Notes under the pieces: generated by a model
Database searches by the model: none
What the model saw: only the letters and a program-made list of their open reading frames with translations
Told to the model about the DNA's origin: nothing
Source of the DNA: Pseudomonas sp. BN411
GTDB taxonomy: Bacteria > Pseudomonadota > Gammaproteobacteria > Pseudomonadales > Pseudomonadaceae
Reading direction: 5' to 3'
Assembly (NCBI RefSeq): GCF_029871235.1
Contig: NZ_SSOM01000080.1
Coordinates: forward strand, 152 to 64,151
DNA length: 64,000 bases
Shown: piece after piece, positions 35,036 through 43,104 of the stretch
Layout of the letters: each line of letters opens with the position of its first letter
Position numbering within the stretch: position 1 is the first letter of the stretch
Made by a program: the position numbers and the translations under genes

Positions 35036-35090
35036 AGCCGACCCGGTAGGGTGCGCCGCGCGCACCAGCGGTTTGACGTGGCGCCGAAGA
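35029..35090 (+). repeat. Roughly 60-bp interspersed repeat, copy A
   Basis: This unit (GATGAAGCCGA, then CCGGTAGGGTGCGCCGCGCG, GGTTTGACG, GCCGAAG) recurs in inverted orientation at 44128-44190 with only a few differences. It overlaps the stop region of the small basic protein and ends before a terminator. Confidence 0.7.
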
Positions 35091-35405
35091 AGCTTCGTCC
35101 CTCGACAGGTAGTGCCTTTGAGCGTCGATGACTCCCCCTGAACAAAGCCCCGGTCAGCCCACTGGCCGGGGCTTCTTCATTCCCGCGTCCGCAATGCACG
35201 CGGCCTTCTCTCAACGAATTCTTCACACAGACCTGACGCTACCTTCACGCGCCGCTGCATAGGCTCGCCTGCAATTCACGCTTTCATCCTCGAATCCTTG
35301 TCATGGAAGCGCTCAAGCGCCGTGCCCATCCCGCCTCACGGCGGCGCAGGCGGTCCGGGGAGGTGATCGAAGAGTCTCGATAGGGCCAATGCAGGACCGG
35401 CAAAA
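35036..35405. other. 370-bp intergenic region before ArnT-like gene
   Basis: Holds the right part of a 60-bp repeat, a strong terminator (35145-35174) and the promoter region of the GT39 gene. At 35211-35226 TCAACGAATTCTTCAC fits 14 of 16 positions of the ColR-box consensus as I recall it. CTTCAC is repeated at 35221 and 35243, spacing 22 bases. No gene seen. Confidence 0.6.
35145..35176 (+). terminator. Strong intrinsic terminator
   Basis: AAGCCCCGG (35145-35153) and CCGGGGCTT (35166-35174) form a nine-pair stem with a 12-base loop, followed by a pyrimidine-rich CTTCTTCATT. The preceding AA and following TT make it usable in both directions. Confidence 0.75.
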
Positions 35406-36836
35406 ATGCTGACGATGGAAATGGAATCAGTACGGGAACGGTGGTTCTGGGGTCTGCTGTTCATTGCTCTGCTAATGCTGCTTTGCCTGTGGGGCAGCGG
35501 CGACATCCCATTCCTGAGTGTCAATGAAGCCAGGCGCGCCGTGACCGTACGGGAGATGTACGAGGCCGGCGACTGGATGATCCCGCACATGAACGGCGAG
35601 CTTTACCTGGCAAAGCCGCCGCTCTTCTACTGGCTGGCCCTGCTGCCGGTGGAACTGTCGGGACACGTGTCCGAATGGGCCATGCGATTGCCCTCGGCGC
35701 TATCGGCATTGGCGGTGCTGGCAGGCGTCTACCTGGCGGGTAGCCGGATTGCCGGCCCGCGCGTCGGTGTACTCGCGTGCATATTCCTGGCCGCAAACGC
35801 GGGCTTCAGTATCTTTGCCCGGCGTGCCGAAATCGAAATGACGCTGACCGGCTTCTGCTTCCTGGCACTACTGGCGGCCTGGTTCTATGTGTTCCACGAC
35901 ACGCGGCGGCGGTGGGTCCTGCTCAGCTATGCGCTGCTGGGATGCAGCTTGCTGACCAAGGGGCCGGTCAGCTTGTTGCTGGTGACGGCGCCGCTACTGA
36001 CATTCGCGATTCTCCAGCGATCAAGCCGTGCCAGGGCTTTGCTATGCGATCGCCTGGGTTGGTTGATCGCCCTGGCCATAGGCGCTTCCTGGTACTGCGT
36101 GGTGACTTTTCAGCAAGGCATCGGCATCTGGGCGTCGATCCTGCAGCAGGACATCGTCAACAAGGTTGGCGGCAGCCACGGAGAGCCCTGGTACGCCTAC
36201 CTGGGGTATCTGGCGGGTGACTTTTTCCCATTCTGGCTGCTGCTCTTCGTGCGTCCGCGACAACTGTGGAAGAGCATTCGTGGCAACGGCGAGCTGATGT
36301 TGCTGGCCTGTGTTGTCCTGGTCCCGCTGGTGATTTTCTCAGCCTTCAGTGACAAGCACGCCAAGTACCTGCTGCCGATCTATCCGGCAATGGCGCTGTT
36401 GCTGGCCTGGCACTGGCTCAGGTTGCTCGATGCCTGGCAGGGCTGGAAACAGCGCGTACTGGCCTGGCTGCCGATGTTCGTCCTGGGTGGATTCATTGTC
36501 TTCTTCGCCATCCTGGAGCCCAGGGTCTTCGCCTACCGGGTGGAGGCGCTGCCGCGAATCAGCGAGACGGTTCAGGCGCATCCGGCCCAGGCGCTGTACA
36601 GCCTCGGTGAACCGGATATGCGCCTGGTGTACTACGCAGGGCGTCCAGTCAAGCCATTGGCGGCAGAAGAGGCTCAAACCGTAACCGCGCAAGATGTACA
36701 GCTCTTCGTCTCAGGCGCGATTCCCGCGCCTTTGCAAGCACTGGAGCCCTGCGTCACGGAACACTTCAAACCCTTCCTGAAACACGGCAAGGAAGCCTGG
36801 TTGATCGCGCTCGGTGCAAGGTGCTCGGGCCACTGA
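35406..36836 (+). CDS. ArnT-like GT39 glycosyltransferase
   Basis: A 476-residue polytopic membrane enzyme of the PMT_2/ArnT class: TM1 (15-33), then periplasmic loop VNEARRAVTVREMYEAGDWMIPHMNGELYLAKPPLFYWLAL (40-80), with the family's GDW and KPPLFYW motifs. About a dozen helices follow, then a soluble C-terminal domain after 390. GT39 enzymes move a sugar (4-amino-4-deoxyarabinose in ArnT) from undecaprenyl phosphate to lipid A or other acceptors on the outer face. The usual D-E-x-R reads N-E-A-R, so donor or acceptor may differ. Followed after 237 bases by an Ais/PmrG-like phosphatase, which also points to LPS. ATG 35415 is an alternative start; neither has a strong ribosome site. Confidence 0.85.
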   Translation: MLTMEMESVRERWFWGLLFIALLMLLCLWGSGDIPFLSVNEARRAVTVREMYEAGDWMIPHMNGELYLAKPPLFYWLALLPVELSGHVSEWAMRLPSALSALAVLAGVYLAGSRIAGPRVGVLACIFLAANAGFSIFARRAEIEMTLTGFCFLALLAAWFYVFHDTRRRWVLLSYALLGCSLLTKGPVSLLLVTAPLLTFAILQRSSRARALLCDRLGWLIALAIGASWYCVVTFQQGIGIWASILQQDIVNKVGGSHGEPWYAYLGYLAGDFFPFWLLLFVRPRQLWKSIRGNGELMLLACVVLVPLVIFSAFSDKHAKYLLPIYPAMALLLAWHWLRLLDAWQGWKQRVLAWLPMFVLGGFIVFFAILEPRVFAYRVEALPRISETVQAHPAQALYSLGEPDMRLVYYAGRPVKPLAAEEAQTVTAQDVQLFVSGAIPAPLQALEPCVTEHFKPFLKHGKEAWLIALGARCSGH

Positions 36837-36928
36837 TCGTCATGGGTGGAGGAGGGCGCGGGGAACAGGGTCCAAAGCGATAACACCTGGAGCGTTCTGG
36901 TCCGATTTCTCGAATTCGTAACGTCTCT

Positions 36929-36944
36929 TTGACGTTTTTTTCAA
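36929..36944 (+). promoter_or_regulatory. Candidate ColR-type box
   Basis: TTGACGTTTTTTTCAA matches 15 of 16 positions of the ColR consensus as I remember it (YYNASNNYTTTTTCAC). It lies 145 bases before the Ais-like phosphatase gene. A weaker match precedes the ArnT-like gene. ColRS controls outer-membrane and LPS genes in pseudomonads, so the placement is sensible; the site itself is an inference. Confidence 0.4.
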
Positions 36945-36990
36945 ACAGCGCTGCCCATCATTCCTGTACCTGCCTGAAGGGGGCCAGACG

Positions 36991-37086
36991 ATGTTGCAGT
37001 TAGTGGGAAAGCAGGTCCTGGCGGAGTACCAGCATGCAGGGCGTCCGGCCCTGGCAGTTACGAGGAGTGCGGCATGTCGAGGTTGA
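36991..37086 (+). CDS. Possible 31-aa leader peptide overlapping phosphatase start
   Basis: An ATG with AGGGGG seven bases upstream opens a 31-residue frame (begins MLQLVGKQVLAEYQ) that ends 10 bases inside the Ais-like gene. Termination-reinitiation could couple the two. It may equally be chance; there is no homology to lean on. Confidence 0.3.
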   Translation: MLQLVGKQVLAEYQHAGRPALAVTRSAACRG

Positions 37087-37769
37087 AGCTGCCGCCCGGT
37101 TGGCGAAATCGCGTCGCTTGGTCGTCGCTGCTGCTGTCGAAGAAGGTGAAGTTCATTGTGCTCGGGCTTTCCGTCTATGCGACGGCGGTGGCGGCCCAGG
37201 GATTCCTGCATGAGCGAGGCATCCCGAACCTGGCCCGCGCCGACTCGGCGAAGCGCGAATCCCTGCTCAGGCACTGGAAGCAAGGCGATCTGGTCGTGCT
37301 GGTACGTCATGTCGAGCGATGTGACCACTCCGAAGCGCCCTGCCTGGATGCCGAGAAAGGCATCACTCATCGGGCCGTGGACGTCGCGGTCGACCTCGGC
37401 AATGAGTTCAAGGAGCTCGGCCTGGAGTCGACGGACCTCTACACCAGTCCGGTGACCAGGGCGATGCAGACTTCGGCCTTCATGTTCCACGCAGGCGTGC
37501 CGCAACAGGACTGGCTATCCAAGTGCCGGGAAGCTTTTCTCGACCAGATCGTCCGGCACAAGCAAGCCAATCGAAACCTGGTGCTGGTCACGCACAGTGA
37601 GTGTGTGAGCCAACTGGAAGACAGCCTGGCGCTCCTGGACTATCGGACGCCCAACTACGGGGAATCCCTGTTTCTCACCCTTGATGATTCGAAGAAATCG
37701 CTCAAGGTGATGGGGTATCTGGGGGTCGCCAGTTGGTCAAAGCTGTCGCCAGCACCTGCTTCGAAGTGA
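37074..37769 (+). CDS. Ais/PmrG-like LPS heptose-phosphate phosphatase (histidine phosphatase family)
   Basis: A 231-residue protein with an N-terminal membrane anchor or uncleaved signal (about 24-42) and a histidine-phosphatase domain. The catalytic motif is VVLVRHVERCDHS (R-H near residue 79), followed by CLDAEKGITHRAVDVAVDLG, LYTSPVTRAMQTS and the second histidine in LVTHSECVSQ. The RHxERCD..CL..GIT pattern is specific to Ais/PmrG, which removes phosphate from heptose II of the LPS core and affects polymyxin and metal sensitivity. Neighbour of an ArnT-like transferase. An acceptable GAGGAG site precedes ATG 37074. Confidence 0.82.
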   Translation: MSRLKLPPGWRNRVAWSSLLLSKKVKFIVLGLSVYATAVAAQGFLHERGIPNLARADSAKRESLLRHWKQGDLVVLVRHVERCDHSEAPCLDAEKGITHRAVDVAVDLGNEFKELGLESTDLYTSPVTRAMQTSAFMFHAGVPQQDWLSKCREAFLDQIVRHKQANRNLVLVTHSECVSQLEDSLALLDYRTPNYGESLFLTLDDSKKSLKVMGYLGVASWSKLSPAPASK

Positions 37770-37826
37770 ATCGGCCCTGGAACGGATTGCCGAGGCAGGG
37801 AGAGGAGGGGAGAAGACCGGTTCGTT

Positions 37827-38741
37827 CTAGCCGTTATGAAAGGGTCTCGCATAGCTGACGACTATGGTCTGATGCATGTGCCTGATGTAGTCCGCATCGG
37901 AGTATTCGTCCAGCCCCACCCGAACCACTGCGCCATCAACGACCTTCCAAGCGCTCTTGTGCCTGGTGAGGTACTCGACCGCGGCCTTGATAGCGTCCTG
38001 GAGATTCTTATTGTTCTGGATCTGGGATGTCACATTGTTCAACGTGTTCTGATTCACTGTATCGGGCTTTCGGGAATCGAGATATTCGGTGAGAGAAGTG
38101 CCGGAAGCGATGTGAGGGTGGGTCAGCCTTGAACTTCTGTTGAGGAAATTCCGGGGTTTTTCCTGCAAGCTGGCATCGAACTCCTGGATCCTGTTCTGGT
38201 ACTTGCCGGGCGTTTTGTAAGTGATCGCCGCCATGTAGCAGCAGAATGTGGCCCCGTGCAGCTTGTGAAGTCCTTGGTGTGTGCCATCTTCGGTACCCAG
38301 CGCACTGACCAGTTGCTTTATTAGGGCGACGCCGGTGGACGCGTCTGCATTGGTGAACCCCGGGTTACCGCCGCTGAAGCACCAGCCGACATTTATTTTC
38401 CTAAAACGCAGGCCCAGGTCGTATAGGGCTGTTATCGCCAGTACGGCGTTGTCAATCCTGGCATCTATGTTGGTCGCGTCGCCATGGGCCTGGATGAACA
38501 AGCCGAGCCCACCGGAAAACTCCCGGCGTTGACTCCATACATCCGAAACAGCATTCAGAAGACTGCCGTTGGGCATATCCGGCAGACCTGTGTACGCGAG
38601 ACTGTTTACATGACCGAAATCGACTTTTACCGAAACGTACTTGTCGCCGTAGCGGGCTTGCAGCAACTGGTCACAGTCATCCAGTTCAGCCTTGCCCTTG
38701 TTGGTGTAGAGGATCAGTCCGACGACGAATTCGCAGTCCAT
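37827..38741 (-). CDS. Orphan protein with caspase-like (clan CD) His/Cys signature
   Basis: A 304-residue cytoplasmic protein with no signal peptide and no family I can name. GLGLFIQAHGD (H86-G87) and KINVGWCFSGG (C121) are each the end of a hydrophobic strand followed by a catalytic-type His-Gly or Cys, 35 residues apart and in the His-then-Cys order of caspase, gingipain, separase and CHAT folds. The first strand (CEFVVGLILYTN, 3-14) and the helix after H86 fit that fold. The C-terminal 130 residues (Asn/Gln-rich helix at about 228-245, then DADYIRHMHQ) would be a separate or substrate-recognition domain. The gene lies alone in an AT-richer patch, suggesting acquisition. A poor ribosome site precedes ATG 38741. 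Confidence 0.6.
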   Translation of the reverse strand: MDCEFVVGLILYTNKGKAELDDCDQLLQARYGDKYVSVKVDFGHVNSLAYTGLPDMPNGSLLNAVSDVWSQRREFSGGLGLFIQAHGDATNIDARIDNAVLAITALYDLGLRFRKINVGWCFSGGNPGFTNADASTGVALIKQLVSALGTEDGTHQGLHKLHGATFCCYMAAITYKTPGKYQNRIQEFDASLQEKPRNFLNRSSRLTHPHIASGTSLTEYLDSRKPDTVNQNTLNNVTSQIQNNKNLQDAIKAAVEYLTRHKSAWKVVDGAVVRVGLDEYSDADYIRHMHQTIVVSYARPFHNG

Positions 38742-39212
38742 TGCTGAATGTCCAATGCGGCTGGAGGGAGTGACTCAGCATAGGCGAGGTTCAGCCAGCG
38801 ACCACGAACCTTGATGCCCGAGGGATGCTATCAAGGAGGTGCCAATGAACATAACACCGATTATGCGAAGCGATATCTGCAGCCCTGAGCCTAGCCCGTG
38901 GTAGGACTATACTTCCTATAATCTATATTATGTTAAATCATGTAGGGACACCTGGCTGGAGGTAATCCGAGGCTAGCTCCTGGCGCAGGCCACCCTAGCC
39001 AAAAAAATAATGAACCTGGCTGGCAACTGCTGCTTTGCCGTTGCCCTTCTCAAAATAAAGCTCAAGCGCTCTGCCTTTGCCGTACCCAGCCTTCAAGAGT
39101 CGGCGCTGATCCCTCGGTTACCTGCCTGGTCACAACGATCACGGCCGGTGCAACAAGGCATTTCAAATCGGCCTATACCTACAGCAGGGCCAAACCCGCC
39201 ATTCCGTATCCA
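38742..39212. other. 471-bp AT-rich intergenic region
   Basis: Visibly lower in GC than its surroundings, especially 38900-38960, where several -10-like hexamers occur on both strands (TATAAT at 38917-38922 plus, TATAGT as the complement of 38906-38911). Contains a 19-codon frame with a perfect Shine-Dalgarno (38833-38904). A frame at 39010-39219 overlaps the next gene and lacks coding features. Probably a horizontally acquired edge or a regulatory region for the caspase-like gene. Confidence 0.55.
38845..38904 (+). CDS. Possible 19-aa micro-ORF with consensus ribosome site
   Basis: AAGGAGGT (38833-38840) stands four bases before an ATG opening 19 codons (MNITPIMRSDICSPEPSPW). The perfect anti-16S complementarity in an otherwise non-coding AT-rich stretch is striking. 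It may be a leader peptide, a remnant of a deleted gene, or chance. Confidence 0.25.
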   Translation: MNITPIMRSDICSPEPSPW

Positions 39213-40175
39213 ATGCTGATGAGCGCAAACATGACTTCGAACCTTGCGCATACGCCACTGCGCGTGGCGACCTGCCTCATCCTGGTCCTCGGTGCCTCCG
39301 CCCACGCTACCGAGAACGGCGTGGACAACATTGCGCCTGGAACCGATGGCTTCTTCACCCTGCCTCTGGACGTGAACAACCTGCCTGATCACCTGTTCGC
39401 GTTCGTCGTGTACTACAACCATTACAAAGCCAGAAAGCTGAACATCAGCTCCCAGGGAGGCGAGGTGCCCGGCGCCGAGGTCACCTCGGATTCGATCACC
39501 GCGCGCCTGGACTACGTGAGCCCACTGCGGATCTTCGGCGGGCGGCTGGGGGGCTACGTCGCCGTTCCCTACGTACGGCAGCGGGTTTCCGCCTTCGGCC
39601 TGAACGACGAGCGGAAAAGCATCGGTGACACTACCCTGGCCCCGATCGTCCTCTGGGACATGGGCAAGAGCCTCACTCTGGGCGCCGCGCTGGAAATCAC
39701 CATTCCCACTGGCAATTACGATGCTGATCGGCTGGCCAATACCAGCAACAACTTCTACACGTACAAGCCGCTGTTTTCCTTCACCTGGCTACCCACGGAA
39801 CGTACCGAGCTGTCGCTGAAGGCTACCTACAGCTTCAACGAGGAAAACCACGACACCGACTATCGCTCCGGGCAGATCTTCCATTTCGACTACTCGGCCA
39901 GCTATGGGGTGACCGACAACCTGCGCCTGGGCCTGAACGGCTACTACCTGAAGCAGACCACTGACGACAAACAGCATGGAAGGACCGTGCAGTTTTTCGG
40001 CGAGGATGTGGACGACGGCGTGCGCGGCCAGGTCTTCGCCGTCGGCCCGGCACTCCACTACACCTTCCTCGAGTACTGCAGCGCCGAGATCCGCTGGGCC
40101 AAGGAGTTCGATGTGGAGAACCGCCCGGAGGGCGACATGCTGTGGGCCAAGCTCAGCATTCCATTCGAGCTTTGA
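39213..40175 (+). CDS. Outer-membrane protein of the MetA/SphA-like family
   Basis: A 320-residue predicted beta-barrel of the phenol-degradation MetA-like family (PF13557). Signal peptide between residues 10 and 32 (CLILVLGASAHA). Typical motifs: DNIAPGTDGFFTLPLDVNNLPDH, LSLKATYSFNEENHDTDYRSGQIFHFDYSASYGVT, and a C-terminal aromatic strand AKLSIPFEL. Such proteins are thought to form channels for hydrophobic or aromatic substrates. Three in-frame ATGs (39213, 39219, 39231) precede the signal peptide; none has a good ribosome site. No catabolic genes are adjacent. Confidence 0.8.
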   Translation: MLMSANMTSNLAHTPLRVATCLILVLGASAHATENGVDNIAPGTDGFFTLPLDVNNLPDHLFAFVVYYNHYKARKLNISSQGGEVPGAEVTSDSITARLDYVSPLRIFGGRLGGYVAVPYVRQRVSAFGLNDERKSIGDTTLAPIVLWDMGKSLTLGAALEITIPTGNYDADRLANTSNNFYTYKPLFSFTWLPTERTELSLKATYSFNEENHDTDYRSGQIFHFDYSASYGVTDNLRLGLNGYYLKQTTDDKQHGRTVQFFGEDVDDGVRGQVFAVGPALHYTFLEYCSAEIRWAKEFDVENRPEGDMLWAKLSIPFEL

Positions 40176-40318
40176 CCTTCCAGGCGGGGTCGGCAGCCCG
40201 GGCAAGGGAACGGGATGCCACAGCACGTAGCGAATCTCCCGCAACGCCCAGGTAAATACCGGCCAGTGTTTTGCTCATGGCGCATCGCCCGCTCAAGCGG
40301 TAGACGGGTTTCCTTCAA

Positions 40319-41332
40319 CTACCGCTCCGTCTTGCCCTCGCCTGGAAACAACGACTCGAATCGCGGCGTCGCCCGGGCAACGAAACCCACTCCCTTGCGC
40401 ATGATGAAATAGGCAGCAACGTCATGCTGCTCGGCGAAGGCATAGCCTTCCTCTGGACCGAGCACCATCAACACCGTAGACAAGCCATCGGCATGCAACC
40501 CCAAAGGATCGACCACCGTCACTGCTGCCAGCGCGTGCTTCACTGGCCTGCCGACACGTGGATCGAAGGTGTGCGAATAGCGCTGGCCACCTTCCTCGAA
40601 ATAATTGCGGTAATCGCCGGAGGTGGAAACGCTGTAGCCGTCCAGTGCAATGGCGCGCTCCACTTGCTGCTCTTGCCCGCCGTTCGGCACCTCCAGGGCT
40701 ATGCGCCAGGGCGAGCCATCCGGTTTGCGGCCGACCCCCTTGAGTTCGCCGGTGATCTCGACCAGATAGGCCTGGATACCCAGGGCCGAAAGCCTTTCGC
40801 TGACCCGATCCACCGCATAGCCGGCAACCATGCTGTCGAAATCCAGTTGCGCTGCCACATCCTTGCAAAGGTTCTCGCCATCCAGGCGCACGTGCTGGTG
40901 CCCTACCCTCGCCTGCTCCCGTGCCAGCGTGCTCGCATCCGGCACCTTCTCCCCCCGAGCGTTCGGGCCGAAACCCCAGAGGTTCATCAATGGCAGCACC
41001 GTCAGATCAAAGGCTCCGCCACTGTCGCGGGACAGAGACTCACCGTACTCCAGCAAGCGACGCATATCTTCCGGTACCGCCTGACAAGCGCCGGCTGGCA
41101 GATCGTTGAAGCGGGAAACCGCGGAGTCGGCGCGCCAGTTGGAGAACTGCTGGTCGAGGGCTCCGAGTATCGTCTCGACTTCGGCCTGTACTCGCTGCGG
41201 GCCGGGTGACTGCGCGGTGGGTACGTACTGGATCGAATACGTGCTTCCCATGGTCGGCCCAGAAAAGCGCTCGATCTGCTCGCCGCAGCCGTACAGCACC
41301 GTCAACAGCACCACCAGCAGGATTGCGCGCAT
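40319..41332 (-). CDS. apbE: FAD:protein FMN transferase ApbE (lipoprotein)
   Basis: A 337-residue ApbE/Ftp-family enzyme that attaches FMN covalently to threonine in flavoproteins such as RnfD/RnfG. Lipobox TVLYGC (C16) anchors it in the periplasm. Motifs present: MGSTYSIQY, FSNWRADSAVSRFN, LDFDSMVAGYAVDRV (reads SMVAG where SIAKG is commoner), and SGDYRNYFEEGGQRYSHTFDPRVGRPV. Divergently arranged with rnfC-rnfD across 370 bases; the RnfD there carries a matching acceptor motif. Start 41332 is chosen at the lipoprotein signal. Confidence 0.92.
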   Translation of the reverse strand: MRAILLVVLLTVLYGCGEQIERFSGPTMGSTYSIQYVPTAQSPGPQRVQAEVETILGALDQQFSNWRADSAVSRFNDLPAGACQAVPEDMRRLLEYGESLSRDSGGAFDLTVLPLMNLWGFGPNARGEKVPDASTLAREQARVGHQHVRLDGENLCKDVAAQLDFDSMVAGYAVDRVSERLSALGIQAYLVEITGELKGVGRKPDGSPWRIALEVPNGGQEQQVERAIALDGYSVSTSGDYRNYFEEGGQRYSHTFDPRVGRPVKHALAAVTVVDPLGLHADGLSTVLMVLGPEEGYAFAEQHDVAAYFIMRKGVGFVARATPRFESLFPGEGKTER

Positions 41333-41703
41333 CGTCTGAGACCTCGCTGATCCCGGCCGCCCTTGGCGGCGTTCGGTATCTACCCCAACAGCAGGCACCA
41401 ACTCGTTAATAGAGAGTAGAGCCGCATCCCCGAATTTGGCGCCCAGCACGCCCACAAATGAGCGCAGCCCGCACCAATCAAGGCCTGGGATCGTTCCGGC
41501 GCCCCGGGTGGGCTGGCAATTGGCCTACCGTTCATCAGCAAATATGGTCAAAAACTGAACAAAACCAATATTAGGGGCTCTTAGTCCCGTTAGTTATCGG
41601 GTATCGCCCTCGCTATTCGCTCAATTTCCCGGAAGCAAAAAACCATCACGTGCATCAGCGCGTAGGAGAGTTTTTTGCCCAAAGAAAAGTTGGAGGACAG
41701 AAC
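41333..41703. other. 371-bp divergent promoter region between apbE and rnfC
   Basis: No gene. The middle (41525-41600) is AT-richer, with TTAGTCCCGTTAGTTATCGGG around 41580 and CAAAAACTGAACAAAACC, and is the likeliest promoter zone for both units. GGAGGA at 41693-41698 is the rnfC ribosome site. Nothing recognisable as a specific operator. Confidence 0.5.
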
Positions 41704-43104
41704 ATGTCTAGCCATTCGTTGCAGAACAACGAGCGCACGCAGAACCTCGTCCGCGCCCGCCGAAAGCCGCAACAGAAGCCCCTTTGGCAGCAAATGCTGG
41801 CCTTCGCCTCCTCCCCACAGCGCAACTGGCAAGGTGGGCTCGAGCTCAGGGGCTACAAGGAGTTGTCCAACTCCACGCCGGTTACCCTGCTCGAAGTCGG
41901 AAACGTGCAGCTGGCAATTCCGCTCGAACGTGGTCGCCGCTCTGTCCAGTCGTGCGTGCAGCCGGGACAGCATGTGCGCAAAGGCGAAGTGATCGGTATT
42001 GGCGACGACAACACTCCCTGGGTGCATGCCAGCACCTCCGGCATCGTGGAGCGGATCGATCACGTTTTCGTGGCCGACTCGGCCGAGCCGGTCATGGCCG
42101 TCATTCTGAATGCAGATGGCCTGGATGAATGGATCGAACGCCCGGTGCTCGAACTGCCGCAAACCCCCGAGGAGCTGGTTGAACGCGCACTGCAGATGGG
42201 TATCGTCGGCCTTGGTGGGGCGGGTTTCCCGACAGCCCTCAAGCTGGCCGGCGCCCAGCAACCCGATCTGCTGCTGATCAACGGTGCAGAATGCGAACCC
42301 TTCCTTACCTGCGATGACCGTCTCATGCGCGAACGCGCCGACGCGCTGATCGAGGTTGCCGATTATCTCGCCGATCTGATGGGTATCACGCTGACCCGTT
42401 TCGGTATCGAAACCAACAAACCTGAGGCGATGGCCACATTGCGTGCCGCTTCTCGCGAGGCGCGCACCCCGGTCGAGATATGTCCGCTGCCGGCGCGCTA
42501 CCCGGCCGGCGGGCAGCCGTTGATGATCAAGAGCCTGAGTGGCCGCAACCTGGCGCCGGGGACCCTGCCCGCCGATATCGGCGTCCTGGCCCTGAATGTC
42601 GCGACGCTCTACGCACTGGGCCGGGCTGTCTTCCATGGCGAACCACTGGTACGACGCGTGCTGACGCTGACCGGGGACTGCGAACGCCCCGGGAATGTCC
42701 TGGTGCCGGTGGGTTACCCGGTCAGCGCACTGCGCGAGATTGCTGGCGCGACCCCGGACGGCCAATTGACCCAGGTCGGCGGTCCGATGATGGGACAGCC
42801 GCTCCCGGACCCGACTGCTGTCATCAGCAAGACCAGCAGTTGCCTGATTTTCGGCGCTGAGCGCTTCCTGCCGGCACCCCAGCCCGCCGGCAGTTGCATT
42901 CGCTGTACGCGCTGCGTGGATGTCTGCCCGATGTCGCTCAGACCGCTGGATCTCTACGCTGCCGCCGAACGCCAGGACAAGGCGAGCCTGCAGGAGCTGC
43001 GACTGGATGCCTGTATCGAATGCGGCAGCTGCAGCAGCACCTGCCCGAGCAACCTGCCGCTGCGCGAAACCTTCCGCCAGAGCAAGACGGAGCTGCGCGC
43101 ATGA
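41704..43104 (+). CDS. rnfC: RnfC-like electron-transport subunit
   Basis: A 466-residue soluble flavo-iron-sulfur subunit. Domains: RnfC N-terminal barrel (about 45-125), NADH/FMN-binding Rossmann-like region with GIVGLGGAGFPTALKL (about 160-175) and NGAECEPFLTCDDRLM, an SLBB-like region (about 320-385), and two complete [4Fe-4S] binding motifs, CIRCTRCVDVCP (C398, C401, C404, C408) and CIECGSCSSTCP (C437, C440, C443, C447). It lacks the long Ala/Lys-rich C-terminus of the P. aeruginosa Rnf subunit. Start ATG 41704 follows GGAGGA. Stop overlaps rnfD by four bases. No rnfA, B, G or E nearby. Confidence 0.88.
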   Translation: MSSHSLQNNERTQNLVRARRKPQQKPLWQQMLAFASSPQRNWQGGLELRGYKELSNSTPVTLLEVGNVQLAIPLERGRRSVQSCVQPGQHVRKGEVIGIGDDNTPWVHASTSGIVERIDHVFVADSAEPVMAVILNADGLDEWIERPVLELPQTPEELVERALQMGIVGLGGAGFPTALKLAGAQQPDLLLINGAECEPFLTCDDRLMRERADALIEVADYLADLMGITLTRFGIETNKPEAMATLRAASREARTPVEICPLPARYPAGGQPLMIKSLSGRNLAPGTLPADIGVLALNVATLYALGRAVFHGEPLVRRVLTLTGDCERPGNVLVPVGYPVSALREIAGATPDGQLTQVGGPMMGQPLPDPTAVISKTSSCLIFGAERFLPAPQPAGSCIRCTRCVDVCPMSLRPLDLYAAAERQDKASLQELRLDACIECGSCSSTCPSNLPLRETFRQSKTELRA

